Source: 2-12-FULL-65-11 sp049679965 (GTDB lineage Bacteria; Acidobacteriota; Vicinamibacteria; Vicinamibacterales; CAVVIG01). Taken from it: a DNA stretch of 47,684 nucleotides. Below, piece after piece: positions 14,854-24,097 of the stretch (its first letter is position 1; each line of letters starts with the position of its first letter). Under the pieces are notes generated by a model, which searched no databases, was not told where the DNA came from, and saw only the letters and a list, made by a program, of their open reading frames with translations. The stretch spans positions 1 through 47,684 of the forward strand of contig JBAUGX010000185.1 of the NCBI GenBank assembly GCA_049679965.1, in the 5' to 3' direction. The translations under genes and the position numbers were made by a program.

Positions 14854-15552
14854 TCAGGCGGGTTTTCGAAACACGATGATGTGCTGGCGCGGTAGCCCTG
14901 GAACAAGGCGATCGAACCGGAACCCTTCCGCCTCAACTTCCGTTCGCGCCTCGGCCACGCTCATCCGGTGCGTGACGGCAATCGGGATGCCCGACTCCTC
15001 CTTGCGGTACTCCACCAAGACCAACTGCCCGGCGGCTTTGAGCGACCGGCGCAGGCTCTGGAGCATCTCCTGCGGATGCCACATTTCATGATAGACGTCG
15101 ACGAGGATTGCGAGATCGACGGCGTTGTCCGGCAGACGCGCGTCGGTCTCGGTGCCTTGAATAACCTCGATGTTCGCCAGATGCTCGCTCTGCGCCTTGC
15201 GCCCGATGATCTGAAGCATCGCCGGCTGCAGGTCGTTTGCGTACACCTTTCCAGCCGGCCCCACGAGCCGGGCGATCCGCAGCGTCATGTAACCGCTGCC
15301 GGCGCCGACGTCAGCGACGACCATTCCAGCCTGAATGCCGATGAGTTGCAGCGCCTGGTCAGGCGCCTCCTCACGCTCGCGCGTCACACGATCGAGCCAG
15401 TTCGCGTCGGTCGCGATGCCCGCGATCTGGCGGCCCGTGAGCGGGTGTCTCGGCGGCGCCGGCCGCGTCTCGAAGACATGCGTGCCGGCATAGAAGGACG
15501 CAAGGCCCGCCACGCACAGAACGACGATAAAGCGGACACGCCGTGGGGTCAT
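14854..15552 (-). CDS. Membrane-anchored SAM-dependent methyltransferase
   Basis: 232 aa from ATG 15552. An N-terminal signal anchor (RRVRFIVVLCVAGLASFYAG) precedes a class I methyltransferase fold: motif I VADVGAGSGYMTLR, motif II YANDLQPAMLQ, then LAILVDVYHEMWHP. The C-terminal domain has LVEYRKEE and HRMSVAEAR. Relatives are annotated as class I methyltransferases of unknown substrate. Its ATG overlaps the TGA of the upstream KdpD-sensor-like gene (ATGA), so it is translated with the Kdp accessory genes although a link to potassium is not obvious. Confidence 0.8.
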   Translation of the reverse strand: MTPRRVRFIVVLCVAGLASFYAGTHVFETRPAPPRHPLTGRQIAGIATDANWLDRVTREREEAPDQALQLIGIQAGMVVADVGAGSGYMTLRIARLVGPAGKVYANDLQPAMLQIIGRKAQSEHLANIEVIQGTETDARLPDNAVDLAILVDVYHEMWHPQEMLQSLRRSLKAAGQLVLVEYRKEESGIPIAVTHRMSVAEARTEVEAEGFRFDRLVPGLPRQHIIVFRKPA

Positions 15553-16679
15553 GCGACATGCCGAATCGAGCGATCGGCCACCACGGTCACTTGCATGTCG
15601 CGCGCCAGATTCACGATCCGTTGCACCGACGCCGCGGCGAACCACGCGCGCAGCGCCGACGGCTTCTCGCGTGCCACAAGAATCTGCGTGACGCCATTCA
15701 TGCGCGCGAAATTCACCATCGTGTCGGCAGTGTCGGCTCCTTGCAGGACCCGCGTCTCGATCTGCAGGCCGCGGGCGAAGTTGAGGTGTCGTTCCAGGCT
15801 CTCGCGTTCGGCGGCGCTCAAGTCTCGAAGATCCGCCGCCTTGGTGACGTACACCGCGAGGCAATCGGCCTTGAGATAGTCGGCCACGCGCCGCCCTCGG
15901 CGGATGAGCGCGGCACTCGACGGATCGGGTCCCACGAGCAGCAACAGGCGATCCCGCCCCTGCGAGTCCTCCGCCGGCGTCGCGCCGGAGGCGGGCGCCT
16001 CCTCGTCGCCGGGCAACCGGCTCTCGATCGCATACGCCGCCTGCCGCATGGCCAGCTCGCGAAGGGCGACGAGGGTCGACTCCTTGAAGAAGTTCTGCAG
16101 GGCCGCCTGGGCGCGCTCGGGCGCATAGATCACGCCACGCGCGAGCCTGTTCAACAACGCACGTGGCGTGACGTCGACCATCACGACCTCGTCGGCCTGC
16201 TTCAGCACCCAGTCCGGGATCGTTTCACGCACTCGCACGCCTGTGCTCTGCCAGATCTGGTCGTTCAGACTCTCCAGATGCTGCACGTTCATCGTTGTCA
16301 GCACGTCGATGCCGGCATCGAGCAGCACGTGCACGTCTTCCCAGCGCTTGAGCCTCGGCGATCCCGGCACATTGGTGTGTGGGAACTCGTCAACGACGGC
16401 TACCTGAGGGCAGCGACGCAGAACCGCGTCGGCGTCCATCTCCTCGAACCGGGAACCCCGGTACTCAATCACGCATCTTGGAACGGCCTCGAGGTCCTCG
16501 CTGAGGGCGATGGTCTCTTTCCGGCCGTGAGACTCGAAGTACCCGATCACGACGTCAACACCCTTCTGTTTCAGCTCCTGCGCTTCGGTCAGCATCTGGA
16601 ACGTCTTGCCGACACCCGCCGCGTAACCCAGGAACACTTTGAGCCGGCCGCGCTTTCGAGGTCCGTCGTTCGCCGTCAT
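15549..16679 (-). CDS. KdpD sensor-domain protein without kinase (first type)
   Basis: 376 aa. It corresponds to the N-terminal cytoplasmic part of KdpD only. The KdpD domain (about 10-220) has Walker A GYAAGVGKT (18-26) and an intact Walker B region VVDEFPHTNVPGS. A universal-stress-protein domain follows (about 243-370, LLLLVGPDPSS and later ILVAREKPS). No membrane segments, HisKA or HATPase. In S. aureus KdpD the Usp domain binds c-di-AMP; here the AxY of that site is present (LAVYV) but the Ser-rich part only partly so. The start overlaps the upstream paralogue's stop (ATGA). Confidence 0.88.
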   Translation of the reverse strand: MTANDGPRKRGRLKVFLGYAAGVGKTFQMLTEAQELKQKGVDVVIGYFESHGRKETIALSEDLEAVPRCVIEYRGSRFEEMDADAVLRRCPQVAVVDEFPHTNVPGSPRLKRWEDVHVLLDAGIDVLTTMNVQHLESLNDQIWQSTGVRVRETIPDWVLKQADEVVMVDVTPRALLNRLARGVIYAPERAQAALQNFFKESTLVALRELAMRQAAYAIESRLPGDEEAPASGATPAEDSQGRDRLLLLVGPDPSSAALIRRGRRVADYLKADCLAVYVTKAADLRDLSAAERESLERHLNFARGLQIETRVLQGADTADTMVNFARMNGVTQILVAREKPSALRAWFAAASVQRIVNLARDMQVTVVADRSIRHVA

Positions 16680-17752
16680 TGGGGAAACACGCGCACGTCG
16701 ATACCTTCGGCGTCGCGAATCAACCGATCGAGGGGCGTGCCACCCAGGCGGCTTCGCCAGGAGCGACGAAGGTGGTGTCCCACGAAGATCTGGGTCATGC
16801 CCTGATCCTGCGCATATTTCAGAATTGTCTTGATCGCGTCCTTGCCTTCGAGGGTTTCCACGTGGGCCTGCTGCGCACGTGCGAGCGTGACATTCCGCTC
16901 GAGCACCATGCGATCCTCCGGCGTGAGGTTCTCCTGCGTCACATAGATGGCGAAGAGCTCACCGTGGAACCGGTCAGCGTTCCGTCGCCCGCTGGCGAGC
17001 ATCCTGGAGGCGTTCGCCCTCGGCGTCATGCACACGAGAATCCGTTCCTGCGTTCCCCACGAGGACTGGAGACCATGCAGACGAAGGTACTCTTCGAGCT
17101 GATTGTCCACGACGTCGGCCGTGAGCAGAAGGGCTCGCTGTCGAAGCTGCGAGAGCAACTGGGCCTCGATCGCCGCGTTCGTCTCTGGCGGGGCGTCGAC
17201 CACCACCACTTCATCAGCCCGGTTGATGAACCCTTGCGGCACCGTCTCGGTCTTCGTCGTCCCGAGGACGTTCCGCACGAACTCCTGCTGCTCGGCGATG
17301 TACTCCAGATTGATCGAGGTCATCACCGAGATGCCGGCCGCGATCAACTCCTCGACATCCTCATACCGTTTTGGATGACGGCTGCCAGGAGGGTTGTCGT
17401 AGGCGACACCGTCGACGAGGCAGACCTGCGGACGGCGCGCAAGAACCGCGGGCACGTCGATGACCGGCACGCCTGCCACATCTCTCGTCGGAATGGTCTC
17501 GAGCGTGCGAATCACCTGCTCGACTTCCGGAGGTGAATCCGGCTGCATGGCAGCGACGACGACGTCCTCGCCCCGTTCGCGGCGACGGCGGCCTTCGTCG
17601 AACAGCCGGAACGACTTGCCCACTCCCGAGGCGTAGCCAAGAAAGATCTTCAGCTGCCCACGGTGCTCGGCACGTTCGGCCGCCTCAATCTGCCGGAGCA
17701 ACGCTTCCGGGTCGCGGTGGGCCGATCGACTGCCCTCGTCCTCAGGTCTCAT
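16676..17752 (-). CDS. KdpD sensor-domain protein without kinase (second type, altered Walker B)
   Basis: 358 aa, paralogous to the next gene downstream. Walker A GYASGVGKS (39-47) is intact. The Walker B region reads CLVDGVAYDNPPGS, where the canonical acidic E and HTN are replaced, so nucleotide hydrolysis is doubtful. The C-terminal Usp domain has ILVCMTPRANASRM and ends IFVGHHLRRSWRS. Soluble, no kinase. It lies 18 nt after kdpC and overlaps the second sensor gene by ATGA. Probably works with the separate KdpD-type kinase at 24094-25524. Confidence 0.87.
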   Translation of the reverse strand: MRPEDEGSRSAHRDPEALLRQIEAAERAEHRGQLKIFLGYASGVGKSFRLFDEGRRRRERGEDVVVAAMQPDSPPEVEQVIRTLETIPTRDVAGVPVIDVPAVLARRPQVCLVDGVAYDNPPGSRHPKRYEDVEELIAAGISVMTSINLEYIAEQQEFVRNVLGTTKTETVPQGFINRADEVVVVDAPPETNAAIEAQLLSQLRQRALLLTADVVDNQLEEYLRLHGLQSSWGTQERILVCMTPRANASRMLASGRRNADRFHGELFAIYVTQENLTPEDRMVLERNVTLARAQQAHVETLEGKDAIKTILKYAQDQGMTQIFVGHHLRRSWRSRLGGTPLDRLIRDAEGIDVRVFPQ

Positions 17753-17770
17753 CCTGGAGATTGTAGGCTG

Positions 17771-18508
17771 TCACTTGGGCGGAAACTGTTCGTCCAGTGC
17801 CAGATTGAGCTCTAGTACGTTCACGGCCGGTTCCCCGAGGAAACCGAGCGAGCGCCCCGCAGTGTGCTGCGCAAGCAACGCCTGCAGTTGCTCGACCGAC
17901 ACGCCGCGAGCCTTCGCCACACGGGTGACTTGCACCAGGGCGTTCGCCGGACTGATGTGCGGGTCGAGGCCCGACGCGGAGGCCATCACCGCATCGGCCG
18001 GGATCGGCGCCTTCGGCGTGAACACCAACGGGGCTTTCTCGTCGCCAAAGGCCGTAATCAGCTTCGCGTCGTCGAGATTGCCCTGGGCGTCCCTGAACGT
18101 GTCGAGCGGCACCGAAGAGTCGTAGGCAATCTCGTTGTCGAGGCAGTAGTGCACGATGCGGGCTTTGATGCCCAGGAAATCGGCCACGTCGTTGCCCTTG
18201 TCGTCCTTCTTGGTGGTCCCGTTGATGAACTTCGCGCTCGTCGGCCCCAGATTCGACCCCGCGCTGGCGGTCGGATCGTAGCCGCCGCCGGCCGCCGACG
18301 GCCGTGGCTGGAAGTACTCAGGCTTGGTGAAACTCTGCCCGATGAGGCGAGATCCGATCACCTTCCCGTCCTGCACAATCAAGCTGCCATTGGCCTGACT
18401 GGGAAAGAGCACCTGGGCAATCCCGGTGATGACGGCCGGATAGATCAGGCCGGTCAGAATCGTCATGACCACCATCATCATGAATGCGGGTTTGAGTTCT
18501 TTGAACAT
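17771..18508 (-). CDS. kdpC: Potassium-transporting ATPase subunit KdpC, long form
   Basis: 245 aa, single N-terminal membrane helix (MMMVVMTILTGLIYPAVITG) and periplasmic domain. KdpC stabilises the complex. Family blocks GSRLIGQSF, YFQPRPSA, SNLGPTS, ASGLDPHISPANA and VNVLELNLALD are all present. Between SNLGPTS and the DAVMASASGLDP block it has about 50 extra residues compared with the common ~190-aa form, including KKDDKGNDV and a stretch with one Cys. A family A palindrome lies between kdpB and kdpC. Confidence 0.96.
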   Translation of the reverse strand: MFKELKPAFMMMVVMTILTGLIYPAVITGIAQVLFPSQANGSLIVQDGKVIGSRLIGQSFTKPEYFQPRPSAAGGGYDPTASAGSNLGPTSAKFINGTTKKDDKGNDVADFLGIKARIVHYCLDNEIAYDSSVPLDTFRDAQGNLDDAKLITAFGDEKAPLVFTPKAPIPADAVMASASGLDPHISPANALVQVTRVAKARGVSVEQLQALLAQHTAGRSLGFLGEPAVNVLELNLALDEQFPPK

Positions 18509-18526
18509 GTCAGTTCTCCCTCACAG

Positions 18527-18552
18527 GTCCGGCTGAAGCCGGACCCCACGAA
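18527..18552. repeat. Family A palindromic repeat between kdpB and kdpC
   Basis: GGTCCGGCTGAAGCCGGACC followed by CCACGA, a full single copy in the 54-nt gap between kdpB and kdpC. As RNA it would form a 9-bp hairpin and might affect relative expression or mRNA stability. Confidence 0.85.
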
Positions 18553-18562
18553 TCAGGCGGCG

Positions 18563-20698
<2,136 letters not shown>

Positions 20699-20701
20699 CG
20701 A

Positions 20702-22501
20702 TTAACTCCAAGTCGGGAACGACACGAACAGCGTCGAGAAGAGCCTGCCCTGGTGCATCAGGAAATGCTCGACGATCGGACCAAGCGCCAGCGCCGGGAA
20801 GAACGTCAGCGCGCCGACCACAATCACCGTCGCCACGAGCAGGCCGACAAACAGTGCGCCGTGTGTCGGCAACGTGCCAGACGACGTCGGGACGGCCTTC
20901 TTGCTGGCAAGGCTGCCGGCAATCGCCAGCGCCGGGATGATGAACAGGAACCGCCCGAAGAGCATGCAGAGGCCGAGCGTCAGGTCGTACCACGGCGTGT
21001 TGACGGTGATGCCGCCAAACGCGCTGCCGTTGTTCTCCGACGCACTCGTGTAGGCGTACAGGACCTCGCTCAAGCCGTGGGGGCCGGCGTTGTTGAGATT
21101 GGCGATCGCCGGTCCTGCCGGGTTCCAGTAGCCGCCTTTGGCAAACGGGATCACCGTAGTGATTCCGGCGAACACCAGAATCAGGAACGACGTGGCGAGG
21201 ATGGCGAGCAGCGCCATCGTCACTTCCTTCCTCTGGATCTTCTTCCCGATGTACTCCGGCGTCCGGCCGACCATCAGGCCGGCGATGAACACCCCGACGA
21301 TGGCGTACATGAGCATGCCGTAGAGGCCGGCTCCAACGCCCCCAAAGATCACTTCATCGGTCTGCATGTTGAACATCGGCACCAGGCCGCCGATTGGCGT
21401 CAGGCTGTCGTGCCAGCCGTTGATGGCACCACAGCTCGCGTCCGTGGTGACGGTGGCGAACAACGCCGTCGCCGAAATCCCGAACCGCGTCTCCTTGCCC
21501 TCCATGTTGCCGCCCGACTGTGTGGCAGTCGCGGCGCTCTCCACGCCCAGCTTCGCGATCATCGGATTGCCGGCCTGTTCCATGGGATACGCAACGAACA
21601 CGCCCAGCAGGAACATCACGGCCATCGCCCAGAAGATGGCCCAGCCTTGCCTGGTGTCCTTGACCATGTGGCCGAAGGTGTAGGTCAGGCCGGCGCCGAG
21701 AACGAAAACCAGGAAGATCTGAACCAGGTTCGTAAATGGCGTCGGGCTTTCGAAGGGGTGTGCCGAGTTCGCGTTGAAGAAACCGCCGCCATTGGTCCCC
21801 AGTTGCTTGATCGCTTCCTGGGAAGCAACGGGGCCCTGGGCGATGGTCTGCGTCGCGCCTTCGACCGTAGAGGCGACCGTGTAGGGATGGAAGTTCTGGA
21901 TGGCGCCCTGCGACACCAGGACGAGGGCCGCGACGATCGACAGCGGAATCAGGACGTATAACGTCGCACGAGTCATATCGACCCAGAAGTTCCCGAGCTT
22001 GTCGGTCTCGTGACGGGCAAAGCCGCGGACCAAGGCAATCGCCACAGAGATCCCGGCCGCGGCCGACACGAAGTTCTGCACGGCCAACGCCGCCATCTGC
22101 ACGAGATAGCTCATCGCCGACTCGCCGCTGTACGCCTGCCAGTTCGTGTTGCTCATGAAGCTGATGGCCGTGTTGAACGACACATCAGGACTCACCTGGC
22201 TCGCACCGAACCCTTGTGGATTCAGCGGGAGGAACCCCTGGAGCCGCTGAAAGGCATACACGAACAGGAACGAGAAGACGCTGAAGGAAAGCAGCGACGC
22301 GGCGTATTGCGTCCACCGCTGCTCCTCATCCTCGCGGACGCCGCAGACCTTGTAGACGAGCACTTCCAGCCATCGAAGGACCGGGTGCAGGAACGTGCGC
22401 TCGCCCTGGAACAGCCGCGACATGAACAACCCGACCGGCTTGGTCACAAGCAGGATCAGGCCGAAGAACACGAGAATCTGGAGAACGCCAATGCTGGTCA
22501 T
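20702..22501 (-). CDS. kdpA: Potassium-transporting ATPase subunit KdpA
   Basis: 599 aa from ATG 22501 (MTSIGVLQI); the longer frame would run into kdpF. It is the SKT-family channel-like subunit that binds K+, with about ten membrane helices. Selectivity-region blocks seen are FNTAISFMSNTNWQAYSGE, GTNGGGFFNANSAHPFE and the ASENNGSAFGG segment. Lies 8 nt after kdpF and 3 nt before kdpB. Confidence 0.97.
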   Translation of the reverse strand: MTSIGVLQILVFFGLILLVTKPVGLFMSRLFQGERTFLHPVLRWLEVLVYKVCGVREDEEQRWTQYAASLLSFSVFSFLFVYAFQRLQGFLPLNPQGFGASQVSPDVSFNTAISFMSNTNWQAYSGESAMSYLVQMAALAVQNFVSAAAGISVAIALVRGFARHETDKLGNFWVDMTRATLYVLIPLSIVAALVLVSQGAIQNFHPYTVASTVEGATQTIAQGPVASQEAIKQLGTNGGGFFNANSAHPFESPTPFTNLVQIFLVFVLGAGLTYTFGHMVKDTRQGWAIFWAMAVMFLLGVFVAYPMEQAGNPMIAKLGVESAATATQSGGNMEGKETRFGISATALFATVTTDASCGAINGWHDSLTPIGGLVPMFNMQTDEVIFGGVGAGLYGMLMYAIVGVFIAGLMVGRTPEYIGKKIQRKEVTMALLAILATSFLILVFAGITTVIPFAKGGYWNPAGPAIANLNNAGPHGLSEVLYAYTSASENNGSAFGGITVNTPWYDLTLGLCMLFGRFLFIIPALAIAGSLASKKAVPTSSGTLPTHGALFVGLLVATVIVVGALTFFPALALGPIVEHFLMHQGRLFSTLFVSFPTWS

Positions 22502-22509
22502 GACAAGCC

Positions 22510-22596
22510 TCAGAACTTCTCGGGCTGGAACATCGCCCACCCGAGGTATACGAGGAGGAACACCGCCACGATGCCGGACACGATGTAATCGAACAT
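22510..22596 (-). CDS. kdpF: KdpF small subunit
   Basis: 28 aa: start MFDYIVSGIV, a hydrophobic middle, then GWAMFQPEKF. This is the usual KdpF form, one membrane helix ending in a P-E-[KR]-F-like tail. In E. coli KdpF is a lipid-like stabiliser of the complex. It lies immediately before kdpA. Confidence 0.9.
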   Translation of the reverse strand: MFDYIVSGIVAVFLLVYLGWAMFQPEKF

Positions 22597-22605
22597 GTCA
22601 GTCTC

Positions 22606-22689
22606 CTAGACCCGGTCGCAGGCCTTCGTGATGCCCCAGAGCGCCAGGAATCCAACGACTCCGATCACGAGATAAAGCGCGTCAAGCAT
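22606..22689 (-). CDS. 27-aa single-helix membrane peptide upstream of kdpF
   Basis: Start MLDALYLVIGVVGF, ending GITKACDRV; one transmembrane helix followed by a charged CDR tail. Its ATG overlaps the stop of the Usp-like gene by 8 nt, and its stop lies 9 nt before the kdpF start, so it belongs to the operon. Short peptides ending in C-[DE]-R-[LV] precede kdpF/kdpA in other genomes, to my recollection. Function unknown; possibly a second small Kdp subunit. Confidence 0.75.
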   Translation of the reverse strand: MLDALYLVIGVVGFLALWGITKACDRV

Positions 22690-23263
22690 GAGATCTCTCC
22701 TTTTGCGCCACTCGCGGCGCTTCCGCTCTGGCTTCCTGGATCTCGGGGCAAGTCGACGCGTCAGGAGCACGAAGGGGGCCATGCCCCCTGTATTCGACCG
22801 GGTCGACGAAGACCACGAAATGTCCGGCCCTTTCGAGCATCCGACGCACCCGCTGAGCCGAGGTCGGCCACCAACTGCGGCGGCCCCCAACGACGATCAA
22901 CGAATGCCGCTTGAACGCCACCTGGGTGGCTCGGCGCTCGTCCCGGCACAAGCACACGCGGACACGGACGTCGAGGCCCTCGGCTCGAAGACGCGCCAGG
23001 AACGTCTCGGTTTCGACTGGTGACATGCCACAGGGCTCATCCATCGACAGCGCGTAGGAAATGGCCCGAAAATGGATGAGTTCCACCGGAACGTCGAGCG
23101 CCTTCGCGAAGTCCCCCGCGGCTCGGACGGCCGCTAGCGTATCTTCGATGGACGTAAAGACCACGTGGACCGCGTCTGTGCGAATCGCCGGGCCCGTGAA
23201 TGCCGGAAGGGAACTGCCTGGCGCTTTCGCAGCCGTGGAGACGAACTGGATGGTTTGTTTCAT
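22682..23263 (-). CDS. Universal-stress-like protein of the kdp operon
   Basis: 193 aa. The ATG is preceded by GAGGT at 5 nt. The first 30 residues are unordered. Then come a beta-alpha fold like Usp/KdpD-Usp (DAVHVVFTSIEDTLAAVRAAG) and SLIVVGGRRSWWPTSAQRVR, in place of the usual G-x2-G-x9-G ATP loop. The last ~40 residues are charged. It is the first gene after the presumed kdp promoter, and may sense a ligand for Kdp control. Family not firmly recognised. Confidence 0.65.
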   Translation of the reverse strand: MKQTIQFVSTAAKAPGSSLPAFTGPAIRTDAVHVVFTSIEDTLAAVRAAGDFAKALDVPVELIHFRAISYALSMDEPCGMSPVETETFLARLRAEGLDVRVRVCLCRDERRATQVAFKRHSLIVVGGRRSWWPTSAQRVRRMLERAGHFVVFVDPVEYRGHGPLRAPDASTCPEIQEARAEAPRVAQKERSHA

Positions 23264-23284
23264 GACGACCTCACCAACCCTTCC

Positions 23285-23314
23285 ACTGTAGGAGGCGGGG
23301 CCTTAGGAAGTCAT
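23285..23314 (-). promoter_or_regulatory. Predicted kdp operon promoter
   Basis: Read on the minus strand: -35-like ATGACT (23309-23314), 18-nt spacer, -10-like TACAGT (23285-23290), about 20 nt before the Usp-like ATG. Both boxes are imperfect, as expected for an activator-dependent promoter, and the KdpE-type repeats overlap the -35. Confidence 0.5.
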
Positions 23315-23329
23315 TAGGCGGCTATTAGG
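23303..23329 (-). promoter_or_regulatory. Three 11-bp-spaced TTAGG boxes, likely KdpE operator
   Basis: TTAGG (plus strand) occurs at 23303, 23314 and 23325, exactly 11 bp apart; on the transcribed strand these are CCTAA direct repeats over and just upstream of the -35 box. OmpR/KdpE-family regulators bind tandem half-sites at about 11-bp spacing. The kdpE gene lies directly upstream. Assignment to KdpE is inference. Confidence 0.6.
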
Positions 23330-23398
23330 ATTTCCGACGCTGGACATTCACTGGAAATTCCCACTCAGCGGTGGAGAATTCCCCAATCGACTGGCGCG

Positions 23399-24097
23399 TC
23401 ACCGCGGCTCGGGTGGCAGCTGGAGGCGGTAGCCGACCCACGGCTCGGTGAGGAGATACATCGGGCTCGAAGGCTTCGCCTCGATCTTTTTGCGCAGTTG
23501 GTTCACGAAGACCCGGAGGTAGTCCACCTGATCGCCGTAGTCTGGGCCCCACACTGCCTGCAGGAGCTCGCGGTGCGGGAGCACTTTGTTTGGATGTGCG
23601 ACGAAGTACCGAAGGAGCTCGAACTCCTTGGGGGTGAGATGCACGTTGCGGCCACGGGTGGTCACCTGGCGGGTATCGAAATCCACCTCGATGGAACCGA
23701 GCGTCAGGCGTCCACTCGGCCCATGCGTCCACGGCGTCCGCCGCAACCCGGCCCGGATCCGGGCCAGAAGCTCCGGCGCGTTGTATGGTTTCGTCACGTA
23801 GTCATCAGCGCCGGCGTCAAGCGCGTCCACCTTGTCGGATTCGCTGTCTCGAACCGTCAGCATGATGATGGCGATCTCGGACTGCGCGCGAATCGCCCGG
23901 CACGTCTCCAGCCCGTCCATGCCGGGCATGTTCATGTCGAGCAGGATGAGATCGAACCGATCGGCGCGAAGCTTCTCCAGAGCTCCCTCGCCATTCTTGG
24001 CATCGTCAACCTCGTAGCCTTGGCCCGTCAGCGTCACGCGCATCACCCGCCGAATCTGCGGATCATCATCAACCACGAGGATCCGGCCGACGCTCAC
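23399..24097 (-). CDS. kdpE: KdpE-type response regulator
   Basis: 232 aa, OmpR family. Receiver with Asp54 (LILLDMNMPG), TKPYN Lys switch, and C-terminal winged helix (LTPKEFELLRYFVAHPNK, then DYLRVFVNQLRKKIE). It activates kdp transcription in known systems. The GTG start overlaps the TGA of the histidine kinase gene (GTGA). The 135-nt gap after it contains the predicted kdp promoter and repeats. Confidence 0.95.
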   Translation of the reverse strand: MSVGRILVVDDDPQIRRVMRVTLTGQGYEVDDAKNGEGALEKLRADRFDLILLDMNMPGMDGLETCRAIRAQSEIAIIMLTVRDSESDKVDALDAGADDYVTKPYNAPELLARIRAGLRRTPWTHGPSGRLTLGSIEVDFDTRQVTTRGRNVHLTPKEFELLRYFVAHPNKVLPHRELLQAVWGPDYGDQVDYLRVFVNQLRKKIEAKPSSPMYLLTEPWVGYRLQLPPEPR

